Numbered from the stretch's first letter, positions 34,565 through 46,760 are shown. The stretch is DNA of 53,258 nt from Purshia tridentata (GCA_003254885.1 QANT01006660.1:1-53258), one strand, 5' to 3'. The notes: generated by a model not told the origin, from the sequence alone. A program made the numbers and translations.

Positions 34565-36762
34565 ATGGCAGGGACCCAAAAGAGAATGAGGCAATTTACA
34601 TTATACCCATGTAGCAGCAGCAACGCAAATTTAAGTTTGACGGACCTACCCATTGAGATCCTCGTTGACATCTTTTTGAGACTGCCAGTAAAATCACTTT
34701 GTTCCATCGAATGTGTCTCTAAGACCATGTTTAACCTAATTTACGGCCCTTTTTCTACTACTCTGCTTAGGCGTTTACTTACTAGTACCAAGGCTGTTGC
34801 TGATCGAGCACCTCAACTCATGCTTTTTTCTCGAATGCATAGACGTGAATGGCGCGATGGTATTGCAAATTGTGGGGAGTTAACGGCTTTGCAATCACTA
34901 AAATACGATGGCAATGCTTTGACAAAAGACCAACATGCAATTGATTTCTCAAAGATTTTGTCCACAAACGAACGGATCAATAACGAAGAAATTTACCGTA
35001 CACATTTTGTTTTCGGCAATTTGGTTTGCTTGAAACATAAAACAGATCATGGACGTTGCTTCTTAATCAATCCTCTAAGAGGGGAAGTTCTGAAGCTCCC
35101 AAATAGCAACTTGCAAGTTACAGAGTATGGTGCAGGTACAACCAGCGAAACCATGTGTGAATGGTTCGGTATGGGATTTGATAATATAACAAGCACCCAC
35201 AAGATTGTTCGTGTTTCCCTACATATGATTTATAATGCTACAAGGACCTTCGTAGTAGAGGAATTCCACGCCCAAGTTCTTATATTGGGCACAAGCTCAT
35301 GGCGAGTGGTGAAGCCCGCAGTTCCTTTTTTTTTAAATCACTTAGGGCCGGCACATTCCTCCGCGAGGAATGTTAGTGCTTATGGAGACACGCATTGGTT
35401 GATATCGTGCAGAAGAAAAGAAAGAAAAGGTCATTCCCATATACTATCTTTTGACTTCAAGGAAGAAGAGTTTTACTGGTTTCCTCATCCCAAGATAAAA
35501 GGTGTTGTAACACAAAATCTCCAAGGGTCCGAAACCTTGACGACGATAGCTCCTGTGAACAATGAAAAACCTTCGGAGGTAAGGTGACACCGGTGTGGTG
35601 TCGGCCAAAGGCTCTCCGACGGTCAAGTTAGTAAACAAGATCGCTATATTCTCAAAGCAGTGGCTTGGAGTTTAAGAGTTAATTACCTGAGAATGATGGT
35701 ATGAGAGCATTTATATAGAGGATGAATTAATCCTCATGACCTTAGGATTGTAAGCTTATTAAACTTGTAATCACCGGGAAGTATAATCCATATTGGATTG
35801 AACTTCTATACTTGAATCCTTGTTTGGAGAGGATTCAAGCCATTTAATTCGTATGGGAGTTGGTTTCCCCATTCTTTTAGGAGTTCTTAGATCCTAACTA
35901 TCATGAGAATACCTTCTTTAGTTAGTTTAGGATACGTCCGTCCATTCTTGGCGCCATTCCGGACCTATCTGTAGGTCCTAAGAGTCTCCCTGGAGGTATC
36001 CGGCCTCTTTGGCCCATTTTCCTGGACCCATTGGCGGGTCCGTACGCATTCGGCCCCTTTGGGTGGTTATGTGGGTGATGGCCCCATGCCCCATGTATAA
36101 TGGGTCCTTGAATTCCTTGCATGCTTTATACCTTCGGTCCCTTTGCATGTTATTGGAGAATGTCCATAACTTATATAGGTCTCTCAAAACATAGGTTGTG
36201 TTCTTCTAACACCATAGGTCCTATATTTCTATGCATTTTCCAATGGACCTATGAAAATAGTTAGGTCCCTTCCTTTTTCCATGAGAATGGATAGGTCCCT
36301 TCCTTTTTCCATGAGAATGGATAGGTCCCTTCCTTTTTCCATGAAAATGGATAGGTCCCATGCTAGAATAAACCATGGTCCTATATTAGAATATTTCATG
36401 GTCCCACAAAAGGCTATAGCACTAAAGTTTTCATTCTTACCCTCAGAGGATCTATGGCCATCGTAGATACTTCATCACGTCGGAATATCAAGATATGGGT
36501 TTTGAAAGATTATGACAAGAAAGAATGGACACGAGATTACACCATCAAAATTGCAAGGCCTGAATTTTGGTGCTTTCGAAGAGAGATTTTCACTTGTGCT
36601 GAGTGGGAGCATGGCATATTTTTCAAGGAAATTTACGACTGTAACAGTATAAAAAGTTATGCATACTGTTTGGATCTAAGATTGGGTTCCCTGAAACCTT
36701 TAGAATGTCCGGTATTAACCTGGAGTGAGGAGAAAACATGGATCTTCAGTCTTCGAGGCTAA
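34565..36762 (+). CDS. F-box/FBA-domain protein, split by an intron-like interruption (possibly pseudogene)
   Basis: Exon-like part 1 (34565-35578) starts at ATG. It has an F-box (LTDLPIEILVDIFLRLPVKS, about 25-60) followed by an F-box-associated domain typical of CPR1/CPR30-like proteins (VFGNLVCLKHKTD, GMGFDNITSTHKIVRV, ILGTSSWRVV, SAYGDTHWLI, ILSFDFKEEEFYWFPHP). The frame hits a stop at 35585-35587. The missing C-terminal FBA portion resumes at 36367-36762 (ILTLRGSMAIVD, then IKIWVLKDYDKKEWTRDY). Joining a donor at 35579 (GAG|GTAAGG) to an acceptor at 36366 (TGCTAG|AAT) keeps phase 0 and gives about 469 residues. The protein would be an SCF substrate receptor. It is either a real intron or the relic of an insertion; no transcript evidence is available. 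Many relatives are single-exon, which makes the interruption noteworthy. Confidence 0.7.
35585..36211 (-). mobile_element. Solo-LTR-like segment inside the F-box gene
   Basis: The plus strand runs from tgacaccggtgtggtgtc to gttcttctaaca, so the minus-strand reading begins tgttagaagaacac and ends tgtca. This gives the TG...CA termini usual for LTRs; the length is about 627 bases. It contains a ccaaaggctctccgacggtc block that resembles sequences I associate with plant LTRs and TRIMs. No polypurine tract, primer-binding site or second LTR is present, and the flanking 5-mers (taagg, ccata) do not match as a target duplication, so the call is tentative. Confidence 0.4.
36261..36350 (+). repeat. 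30-base tandem repeat, three copies
   Basis: Three consecutive near-identical 30-base units, each containing aggtcccttcctttttccat, at 36261-36290, 36291-36320 and 36321-36350. A decayed fourth start follows at 36351. They lie between the LTR-like segment and the resumed F-box coding sequence. Because the unit is a multiple of three, copy number does not alter downstream frame. Confidence 0.9.
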
Positions 36763-36779
36763 CTTCCTTGGAAAAAAAA

Positions 36780-38110
36780 TGTGTATATATAATAAATCAT
36801 GCCAGTGTGTTTTGATTGAAAAGGATGCTGTAACTTTAAGATCAATATGAAAGTGATCTTTCAGAGTTGTATATTCATATTGATCAAAATGACCAGGTTG
36901 TTATTATGGAAAAATGGGAGATATATCAACACTTCAACACGGTACCAACCACCAACTCTATGAATGCGAACTAGCAAATTGAAAATCTTGTCAAATCAAT
37001 CCACCGACGAGGGTAAGCATAATTACTGTTGTCCCTCCAAAATTTGTACGTGAGGTGGTTAATTTTATGAAGCTGAAGTTTCTAAGGAAAATTTTGGCAA
37101 ATGCACTCTAACTATGCCTTGTTTCTCAGTTGAGGAGGATTCTGATTTTATTTTTACGGAAATTCTAAAAGCACACACAAGAAACATGATCAAATAGTAG
37201 ACAGAACATGGGGTGGTTTTGAGAACATTAAAGCCAGGTCAAGGTGGCCTTCTTTATTCATTATTAATGGATGCAGTATAGCAGTACACTACACACCATT
37301 TTTTTGAGTTCTCTGTTGTTATTCAACTTTGATTTCTCATGGCTATTTATAGAGAAATAATATAAATGTGTAATTATCCCATTGGCCACTGGCACTGATC
37401 CGTGATCAGTGAGAATCAACGAAAAACAGAGGGAAAAATATCCCAGACATAACGAATGACTGACGATGCTCATTCATAGAAGTTTTGTTGTTATCTAAAT
37501 GAAACTAAGCGTAAATTACAACATGCACCCTAGGTTTGGGGTATTTTAACAACTTACACCATAAAGCTTTAATTTTTTCAATGTGCACTTTATTCAAGGG
37601 TATTTCGGGTAAATTATGTTTTGGTTTAAAAAAATAAATTAAAATAACAAAAAATAAATTTTTATTTTATTTTTCCTCTCTTTCTTCTCTCTCTTCCCTC
37701 TTTTCAGCAATCACTTCCAACCTAACCCTTCCCAAGCCGCCAGACCCTCTCGACCAAAAGCCCACCATTTTGGTAGAGCATCCGGTAGATTTCTCTTTTG
37801 AGAAGCCATAAATTTCTGTAAGTCTTCATCTGTGGTAGAGCCTTGTATATTTTGCAAAAATGTGATGATAAATTTTGTCTCACTCCAAGCACCATTTCTC
37901 TCTCTTGCGTGCAAATATGGTGTTTTACAGATTCTTTTATTCATTAATTCTTTATGTAAATGCAATCTATGTGCTTGAATGCTTGTTTTTCTTTCTGCCA
38001 CTATCATTTGACATATTGTGCCTCTAATCTCCCAAACTTTCTCTAACTTCTCAGGGGCATTCATAAGGAATCAAGCAAAATTCGTGCAATTTAAGAAAAT
38101 CTAGCGTTCC
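36780..38110. other. Gene-free interval downstream of the F-box gene
   Basis: Contains the F-box 3' flank and AT-rich DNA. An open frame of 117 codons on the minus strand (38064-37711) has no recognisable domain. No supported gene. Confidence 0.45.
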
Positions 38111-39377
38111 AAGTGACTCTTTCTCACTGATCTCTTTGTGATCCAAGTTTCATACACTAGAAGTAGTACTAGATAGTAAATAACACTATTTTTGCTTTCT
38201 TTTCTTGACAGTTTCATAAAATGAAAATTTAAATGAGAAAAAAAGTTGTAGCACTAATATACAATCAAAAATCTCATGCATTTTCAAATTTGAAGTATGA
38301 GTATAGTTGATTTATTATTATCGATGAAATTAGTCCTTTGAAATATGCATTTGTTAAAATTTAGAATTTAATTTGTGCAATTTTTAAACAAATGGTAATT
38401 GTATGCATTTGCTTCATTGAACTCTCTTAAAAACTATCCTCATTCTTGTTATATATGTGAAAAAATATATTACTTGTAAGCATCTCAGTTGTATCTCAAG
38501 AATTTGATAGTAAGCATTTATTGAATGAATAAATGTGAAATTTTAGAAAACAACATGGGATAGCCAGAGAATACCAAATATGCAGCCCACATACCAATGT
38601 CTACAGGCATTGTGGTAGTGGTCGTCTCCCAATAGGATCTCCGAAGCCCTGTAACTACGCGTTACCATCCTTGGCTTGCAGGCCTCATTAGATTCAGGAA
38701 ATATTCTAGCAATACCAGCATCCACAATCATAAGTCTGTCCGATTGCGGACAGACTTATGATTGCGGATGCTGGTATTGCTAAAACATTTTTTGAATTTA
38801 ATGAAAACTGTACATCAGGATGGTAGCGCGTAGTTATAGGGCTCCGGAGATCCTATTGGAAGACGACCATTATCACACGCTTGTAGACATGTGGTATGTG
38901 GGCTGAATCTTTGGTATTGTCTGATTGTCTTATGTTTTTTCTAAAATTTCACATTTATTAAGTCACTGAATAAATGCTTGCTATCAAATTCTTAAATTGC
39001 AACCGAGATGCTAATAAGTAAGATATTGTTTCACATATATGATAAGAATGAGGATAGTCCTGAAGAGAGTTCAATGAAACAAACGCATAGAATTACCTAG
39101 TGTTTGAAAATTGCACAAATTAAATTCGGAATTTTGATAAATACATATTTTCAAAGGATTAAGTTTATCAATAAGAATAAATTAACTATGTTTCATACTT
39201 CGAATTTTAAAATGTATGAGATTTTTTATTGTATGTTAGTGCTACAACTTTCTTTCCCATTTAGATTTTTCATTTTATTGAATTGTTAAGAAAACAAAAA
39301 GAGTTTTATTCACTATCTGGTACTACTATGTTGTAGGAAAATTGGATCGCCAAGAAAGCAGTAGGAAGGAGTCACTT
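38111..39377. repeat. 1.27 kb imperfect palindrome
   Basis: The arms are about 38111-38737 (left) and 38741-39377 (right). The centre is cataagtctgtccg / attg / cggacagacttatg, with a 4-base loop. The outer limits are aagtgactc on the left and its inverse gagtcactt on the right, after which similarity stops. Arms are alignable over their full length with substitutions and small indels. The inner part of each arm encodes a piece of a CDK-like kinase. Confidence 0.88.
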
Positions 39378-40110
39378 CTTTGTCTAAGTGGGAAACGTAC
39401 AAACCGGGGCTTCTAATTCTAGTTCAAGTCATCATCTACCTTCTTTTTCGACGGATCCTGATGAAAATGATCTACTACACGCGTTGCCTTTCAGCATGTA
39501 ATGCCTGTGTTTTGCCTTCTTTATATGTTTTAAGTAGTTGGGAGTGTCGAATTCAGGTTTTTGTTATAGCCTTGAATTATTTTTCTTTTGTGTGCCCCTT
39601 TTGATGTGAGGCTTTGTTTCTTTGGTTTTTCCAGGTTCTTGTTTTTGTTTCTCTTATTTGCCAAATTCCACATGTGCTTTTACACAATTTTCTATTTATC
39701 CTTATTGCCAGTAAATCTATATACACAACTAAGTTGCCTTTCATCAAATACGTTTATAGTAATTCCCAAATCTGTTTTGTTTCGAGTAAATGGAGGCCTC
39801 CAAGGTTATTTTAATTTCTCAAATTTTGTTAGAAGTCAGTTTGAATGCACTTGTAGTTCTTTTGTGTGATTGTTAGTCTGGTCTAGATGCTACATGAGTG
39901 TTAACTGGACTTTTCAATGGGGTGAATGGGACGTATCATACCATAACTTGACTTTCTCATCCACACACACACACATGTTGTCAGTGTAATGGTGTGTTAC
40001 TTTGGAAGATGCAGTCAATGCTGAGATATGATCCAGCTGAAAGAATATCAGCTTGAAGGGCGCTAGAGCACCGTTATTTCAAAGGTTTAGAATCTCATCA
40101 CGTGAAGAGG
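38545..40110. pseudogene. CDK-like (CMGC) protein kinase remnants, one stretch inverted
   Basis: The left palindrome arm on the minus strand (about 38731-38545) reads MIVDAGIARIF, then PRMVTRSYRASEILLGDDHY and VGCIFG. This is the CDK DFG/activation-loop and APE region. The right arm on the plus strand (about 38754-38925) repeats it as ADAGIAKTF, SYRAPEILLEDDHY and DMWYVG, with a frameshift and a stop (TGA) in place of Cys. Downstream on the plus strand, about 39430-39500 reads STDPDENDLL. About 40010-40078 reads MLRYDPAERISA, a stop, then ALEHRYFK, the kinase C-lobe end (normally YDPxKRISAxxALxHPYF). The DFG Phe, the HRD region and the N-lobe are missing. It is clearly non-functional as a kinase. 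The order suggests an intron-containing gene fragment whose middle was inverted and duplicated. Confidence 0.75.
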
Positions 40111-41518
40111 TCATGAAGCACTATGCTTTTGGTTTGTTAATCTCTCTTCAAGTCTTTGTTAATTCTTGTGTGCATGCCCTTAAATGTTAACATTACTTCT
40201 TATGTAGGTTCAATTGTTTTGCCATGATACATTTATGTTTTTATGAAATTAGCTCCATGAATTGTTATGTAATATTTATGATACATTACTTGTAATCCCA
40301 ACTTTTTTCACTTGTTATCAATGTTTTTCTTTAACCTCAAAATTAATTTTCTTCCCAATGACTGTTACTGGCTTCGTTCCAGTCCATTGTTGGATATGTA
40401 ATTTCCTGTTAAGGGCAAACTTTGCAAGCGTGTTATGCATATGGCTTTTTTCAGACTTTCAATAACTTGTATTTTGTAATTTGTTGTATTTGAGGATAAA
40501 TGAGTTCGATGACTTACTGGATGGGGATTAAATGCAGGTATTGACTTCTTGGAATCCAGGCTACTGAAATTCGTCCAGCAATGACAATTTCTATTCAGGA
40601 GGGATACAAGCTTTGATTTTGCTTATGATCTTGTCTAGCAATTGCTTTGTTTGTGGTATATGTAGTATGCATATGGTCTTGTTGGTGGTATGAAATTAAA
40701 TTTTCTGCTGCCATTTTCAGTTTGCATTTTTCAGCACTGTGGCCGGCTTAAATGTTATTTTCTGTTCTTAGTTTGTCACTTTTTGTCTAAGACCAACTGC
40801 GATTCCATGTTTTACTTTTCTAATATCTAGATCCTGGTTCTCAAGCCATCATTTTAGATCTGATTCGTGTGTTAGAAAGAATTCTGTTAATTTGTTGAAT
40901 AAAAGTAATCATTTGAATTTGGCTCAAATTCAAGAAATTTGAAATAGTCAAAACTATGTATTTGAAATCACATCCAGAGAGGGCTTGACCTCCAGCGAGG
41001 AGGGGGAAATAGAGACTTTTTTAAAACTATGGCTTTCAGACTTTAATTTTCAAAACCAACTGTTTCTACTAATATGATCCAAAATGTGAAATAACAAGAA
41101 TTTACCATAATTTTTAGCACAAGATTTAAACAATATGTAATAAGACTTCTCAAAGATCATGGGTTCCCAAGGCTGGTATAGCTTGCTAACAATGAGACAT
41201 CTTCATAATATACTCGCGATGAGACAGGCTGTGGTCTTAATATTCATTTCTCAAAAGGCTTGACAGCGACCAAAGTGGATTAGCTATGCAAAGGTTAGCA
41301 TAATAAGTTACATACCATGTAATCCACATCAAAGAAATTGCTTGGCACACACAAATTTGTATCAAATCTTCTTGGAACCCCAATGTTCAATGTTCAATGT
41401 TCAATATAAATGGTGGCGTGTACCAAAAGTAAAACTAAATGAAAATACTACCAAAAGTTCATTCTGTATGAGACAATTGAATCGGATGGGGGTCGGTGAG
41501 TCGCTGCAAAGCTGGAAT
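40111..41518. other. Gene-free interval, probably kinase-remnant 3' flank
   Basis: T-rich sequence without a supported frame. A short gttcaat triplication occurs at about 41385-41406. The last 100 or so bases abut the 3' end of the SPC2 gene. Confidence 0.4.
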
Positions 41519-43667
41519 TCACTTGCTCTTCTTTGGTTCTCTTGCATAATCGTTTATTAGTCCATCTACTTCCTTCCAGAACAGGCCTTCCACCAATACT
41601 CCATCCTTGGTAAACCTGAATTGATGATATAAAAGAGAAAGTAGACCAGAATATATTAGTTGTGTGATTTGAAACTCAAGAAGCAATGCAAACACATGAA
41701 TGAAATAAGAGGGATGGAGAAAGAGAGAGACCACTGCGTTACGCTCTTTGTGAATTCCACTGGTCTGTTTGCAGATATTGATTTTGGATCTGCACTTGCT
41801 ACTGTAAGCGTGTACAATTCAGAAAATCTTGGTAATTTGGAAGACACCACCAACCCAGTGCTAAAGGCTCCCTGCACAAATGAATTACTAATGTGAAATG
41901 GACAACAGAACCAAATTTTTCTTTTTCTCCAAAAGGCAACATTACCAAATTCCATACTTTCCTCTGTTATCTAAATCTTGAATAATCTGTGCATTTGATT
42001 TAAAAGATACATTAGCCCCAAATTCCAAGTGGTTATATAAATCCTTATTTATAAGTTTCTCAAAATTATGTACCTATTAGGTTGGAAATAAAATTCAAAG
42101 TGATAAACACAAATAAGAAAATTCTGCCTATAGATTTACCCCACAACGAAATCAATATGACAGGCACTTGACAGAACACAAATTACCATCAATAAATGAA
42201 ACCCAGTTTCAAATATCTGGATCTAAAAACTAAACATGAAAACTCTCTTTTAACTGCATCTTAAAGGGTCACATTCTGCACGTTAGGAAAATGAACCAAA
42301 CAATACTTGAGAGTTTAATTATGCCATACATGAAACCAACCATGTCCACGAATCAAAGCCAAGACAGTACAACCGACTGCACAACATTTGAAAATTCAAG
42401 CATCAAGATATAAGACAACATTGTTAATGACACTCTTCTTCCTCACACCCCATACTGATACCACAAAAGAGCCAGAAACAGGGGAGTACTAAAATCTTAA
42501 ACAAAATGTCTGTAAAACCATCTGAATCACTCCCAAAACTATCCTTTTCCATGCCTCAATTGACTATGTGATAGAAACACTTCAAACAGATACTACAAAA
42601 ATAAAACAATGAAATATGAAAAATTCTTTTAAAATGCAGATTATAAGCTTACCACAGGAGGATGAGTGAACAAGATTGCATCTTTCTCCTTTGTGTATGA
42701 GATCAGCTGTAATATCCCATTGACCACAATATACTTGCCAGAGTCAAAGATGAAACAAACTTGAAAGTATTATCATTTAAACAAGGATATACAGTTTCAA
42801 TCAGATTCACATAGTCCTCGGAAAGAAGTGCGTTCATGAGTTCTCCAGAAAACCCATTTTAAAACCATGTATTTCAAACAAAACTTTTTTTTTCTGATAC
42901 AACACATAAACATGGTCTCAAGGGTGCACCACTGGAATTTCTGGAAAAATAATTTGGAAACACAGGCCAACTTCACAAACTCACCAGATATGGAAATTAA
43001 GGACAGAAATCATGATAAAATTATGTAGAAACATATTTAGCACCTCATTTTGGCTATTCCAAGTTTCCAACAGTTGAATGTGCGGAAAAATTATCTGAAC
43101 ATAGTAAAAAAGGGTACCTATGTTATTTACTTAAATTTGATTTCAGGTGTTAACCATGGAAAAAAAGGATATAATATGATGCATCCAATCAGGAAGTTTT
43201 GGTTTTCGGGAAATTTCTTGTTGTAGAACTGAGCAAATAGAGCAATGATTATGATAATGCTTCCAATCAACAACTTCACGTTACTTAACCTCGTATCCTC
43301 CACATATCCGCGACTCGTAACAATCTACAAAACCCAAATTTAAAAATAAACCAACACAAAATTAAAAACTCACTACTAATCACTCCAAACCGCCTTATAA
43401 TCAACAAATTAGATTGATAATCGTACAATGTTCACACTTTCATATATGAAAATTCAAATAGGGATTTTTCAAACACATGGATCGAATTCTTTTATGGATT
43501 GAAGCAAATGCCAGAATTCCAATTAATTGATATAGAGAGAAATTGAGGGTAGGAGAAAGAGATACCTCGGAGACGGACTCATCGAGAAGGTGTTTGATGG
43601 AGCTGGGATCTGATAGATTGGCCTTTTTTGGGTTTTCGGTCTTGCTCTCGGCCTTCGTCTCCTGCAT
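41519..43667 (-). CDS. SPC25: Signal peptidase complex subunit 2 (SPC25/SPCS2)
   Basis: Five exons: 43667-43566, 43324-43173 (or 43172), 42733-42653, 41871-41732 and 41615-41519. They sum to 190 residues, close to the usual plant length. Exon reading: NPKKANLSDPSSIKHLLDES; IVTSRGYVEDTRLSN, then membrane span 1 (VKLLIGSIIIIIALFAQFY) and YNKKFPENQNFLIGCIIL; YIVVNGILQLISYTKEKDAI (span 2); FSTGLVVSSKLPRFSELYTL then SVTQW; FTKDGVLVEGLFWKEVDGLI to a basic end (EPKKSK). It is the non-catalytic ER-membrane subunit of signal peptidase that helps couple it to the translocon. Introns 1, 3 and 4 are GT-AG. Intron 2 (43172 to 42734) starts ATATCCTTT, the U12-type donor, and has an atypical 3' end (see findings). 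The start ATG is the first in frame. Confidence 0.92.
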
Positions 43668-43679
43668 TTTGGAATTTGG

Positions 43680-45350
43680 AATTTGCGAACTTTTAGTTTC
43701 AATTCTCAGTTTTGCTTGTCAAAGACATGCATATCAGTATCACTCACGAACGAGTCACAACTCACTCGCTTTTGCTTTGGCTAATTGGGCGCTTCAACTG
43801 TTACTGTGACTTGAGTCTTGACATCACTCTACCTATCAAAGTTGGCCACGTCGATAATGAAAGATGCACGTGGCATTTCTTTTCCATGTCACCCAATTCA
43901 AACATGCTCTAATACCACATCATATCATTCATTTGTCAATGAATCAATAAGACCAGACCCACGACACATAACGCAATAATGCAATAATTTGTTACCTTCA
44001 ATAATAGAGAATTAAATTTTATAATAACAAAGACAATTTCCGCGTTAGGTGGATTTTACCCATTCTCCAATTTACGTAAACTGTTTACCATTCACATAAA
44101 CTATTTAACCAAACTAGTTATGAGTAATTTAATTTGGTTTAATTTACAAACTATTTTATGTTAAAACCATATGGAACCAAATTGTTAAAGTTGATTAATT
44201 TAGTTTTTGATTTGATGTACAAACTAGACCAAATCGGCCGCGCCCACCTCTTAATGTTAATAAGGCTATACTTAGAAGAAGTTAGAAAGCAAAAGTTAAA
44301 GGTTCTATCTTCGTCTGCATTGTGATACCAATTGGCTGTGTTTTGACCACCAATTAATTTTCTTCGAATAAATGGAAGTTATTCAAATGAAAACAGATTT
44401 CCGCAAAGAAAAAAAATATTCCCACAAAAGGGAAAAAAAAGATTCGTTAAAATTAAAAGTTTATCAACATTGACTGAGCAAGAGAGAAAGAGAAACAAAA
44501 ACAAATGAATTATAAAGTCCCAACTGTCTCATTGAAAAGGTGAACAATTATAAATAAAATAACATAATTAAAAGTATTTAGTAGAAAGTGATTAAGAACA
44601 TTTAAAAGACCAATAAATTAATGTTGAGAAACTTTCAAATTTTAAAATAAGATTGAATAAAATAATAATACAAAAAAGTATGGCATCTAAATAAGAAGCA
44701 ATTTTTTAGGATACCACGTTGCAAGATAACAAAAAAATTTAGTATTTATATATCAAATGGTGGCCTACATAATTATTATTGACTTAGCTCCAAGATTCCA
44801 TGTTACACTAAATATATGAATCAAATAATGTGATGGAATTTTTCAATTACATTAGAAAGAATTGAGCTTTTAATATGTTACAATAATCTTATTTATTATT
44901 CAATTATTTCTTTTCGACTAAAAGTTTAGAATAGGCTCGTTTTGAGAAGACAGTGGCTGTCTCCTTCATGGTGTTATAGCTTCGGGCACTGAGTTTTGAT
45001 AAAGCCCAAAGAGTCACAAACATTTATATTTGAGTGATTTCGCTGTCACCGTATAAGGGGGTCCAAAACTTGGGCTGAAAATGAATGAGACGACTTCAAC
45101 CCATTGACTGCAGACTGCAGTGGCCTATCAAGTAGGACTCTGAAAAATTTTGGATCAGAAAATTATGAATAAGTCTTTTTTATTTTTTCCCATTTTTAGA
45201 AAATACATATGGATGAAATAAATGATTAGAAAGTAGATAAATACTCACAGGAAAGGACGTGGCAAAGGCGATAACACAGGAACGGTGTCGTTCTTTTGTT
45301 ATTACGGAGCAAAACGTCGCCGTTTGGCAACATCACTTATTCTCCTTTCG
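43680..45350. other. Intergenic DNA between the SPC2 and CAF1 genes
   Basis: AT-rich. It includes the shared upstream region of the two divergently transcribed genes. No supported gene or clear transposon ends are visible. Short frames at 43543-43912 are on the strand opposite the SPC2 first exon and flank and are shadows. Confidence 0.45.
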
Positions 45351-45534
45351 GCTCTGTCTTCTCAGTCGTTAAGAACCCACCTAGTAAAGGTCTGAAGTCA
45401 CGTTCTTCCCCCCCAACTCCTTCTCTCTCTGGCCTATGGGTTCGTTGACCTAGAAGTTTCTATCCGAGAAGACGAGACCACTGTGTCCAAGTCCCAGATC
45501 CGTTAATCTCAAGCCTCAGGCTCTCAAATCCAAG

Positions 45535-45883
45535 GTCAGATCTCTTCTCCAATCACTTCGCTTTCTAGGGTTCCGACTAGTACCGTACTTGAATACTCTT
45601 CTTATTCGTCGCTGATTTATGTTTTCTTTACTCGATTAGTTTCAGATCTAAGTGGATTCCCGAGTCGCTGTCGTTTTGGGGACTCAATACCGAAGATCCA
45701 GTTCTCAGGTTCTGAGGCTCTGACTGCTTCTTGATCCTTTATATACTGTTGGGCTTGTTGGGCTTGTTCTAGATCTAGTTAGAGCGCGAAAAGTTTTCGT
45801 TTTGTCGTTTGGAGCTGAACCAAGTTCGAGTTTTCTTTTTTCTTCTTTTTGGGGAGTCTTGAACGCTTAGGCTTTGTTTGCAG
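45535..45883 (+). other. Probable 5' UTR intron of the CAF1 gene
   Basis: A donor (caag|gtcag) at 45535 and an acceptor preceded by a T-rich tract (gctttgtttgcag) at 45883 bracket 349 bases rich in T. The translation start follows 53 bases later. 5' UTR introns are common in plant housekeeping genes; this is inferred from splice signals only. Confidence 0.5.
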
Positions 45884-45935
45884 ATCTGGGTTTTATAGCA
45901 TTCGTCGTTCTGTTTCTTGATTTGGGTAATTGGAA

Positions 45936-46760
45936 ATGTCGATTTTACCGAAAGGGGATTCGATTCAAATTCGAGAGGTGTGGAATGATAATCTTGAAGA
46001 AGAGTTTCGTATAATTCGTGAGATTGTTGACAAGTATAACTATGTTGCAATGGACACTGAGTTCCCAGGCGTGGTTCTTCGCCCGGTTGGGGCCTTTAAG
46101 AACATTAATGATTATAACTACCAGACCCTGAAAGACAATGTTGATATGTTGAAATTGATTCAGTTGGGTCTCACTTTCTCTGACGAGAATGGGAATCTTC
46201 CTGCTTGCGGGACTGACAACTTTTTCATTTGGCAATTCAATTTTCGCGAGTTCAACGTGAGTGAAGACATTTTTGCCAGCGATTCGATTGAGTTGTTGCG
46301 TCAATGTGGGATTGACTTTAAGAAGAACAGTGAGAAGGGTATTGATGTGAATCGGTTTGGTGAGCTTTTGATGTCTTCAGGGGTTGTTTTGAATGAGGAA
46401 GTGCATTGGGTTACCTTCCATAGTGGGTATGATTTTGGATACTTGCTTAAGCTGTTGACTTGTCGGGCTTTGCCTGACACGCAAGTGGGTTTCTTTGATT
46501 TGATCAAGATCTATTTCCCGGTAGTGTATGACATCAAGCACTTGATGAAGTTTTGTAACAGCCTCCATGGTGGGTTGAACAAGCTTGCAGAATTGTTGGA
46601 TGTGGAAAGAGTTGGTGTGTGCCATCAAGCAGGCTCTGACAGTTTGCTTACATCAAGTACATTTAGGAAATTGAGGGATACCTTTTTTAGTGGCTCTGCC
46701 CAGAAATATGCTGGTGTTTTGTATGGTCTTGGTGTTGAGAATGGACAGAGTACTAATTGA
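45936..46760 (+). CDS. CAF1: CCR4-associated factor 1 (CAF1/POP2) poly(A) deadenylase
   Basis: Intronless coding frame of 274 residues from the ATG giving [16 protein letters not shown]. The frame is open six bases further upstream only from TTG. It is a DEDD-family 3'-5' exonuclease of the CCR4-NOT complex that shortens mRNA poly(A) tails in the cytoplasm. All catalytic positions are visible: D40 and E42 in AMDTEFPG, D166 in [10 protein letters not shown], and D235 with H230 in [11 protein letters not shown]. Length equals the plant CAF1 norm (about 275; Arabidopsis CAF1-7 type by resemblance). An AATAAA polyadenylation signal lies at 46954-46959. Confidence 0.96.
   Translation: MSILPKGDSIQIREVWNDNLEEEFRIIREIVDKYNYVAMDTEFPGVVLRPVGAFKNINDYNYQTLKDNVDMLKLIQLGLTFSDENGNLPACGTDNFFIWQFNFREFNVSEDIFASDSIELLRQCGIDFKKNSEKGIDVNRFGELLMSSGVVLNEEVHWVTFHSGYDFGYLLKLLTCRALPDTQVGFFDLIKIYFPVVYDIKHLMKFCNSLHGGLNKLAELLDVERVGVCHQAGSDSLLTSSTFRKLRDTFFSGSAQKYAGVLYGLGVENGQSTN

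Noticed and set aside
37711-38064. 117-codon minus-strand frame beside the palindrome
   Set aside because: No recognisable motif, and no evidence that it belongs to the kinase remnant. A chance frame is likely.
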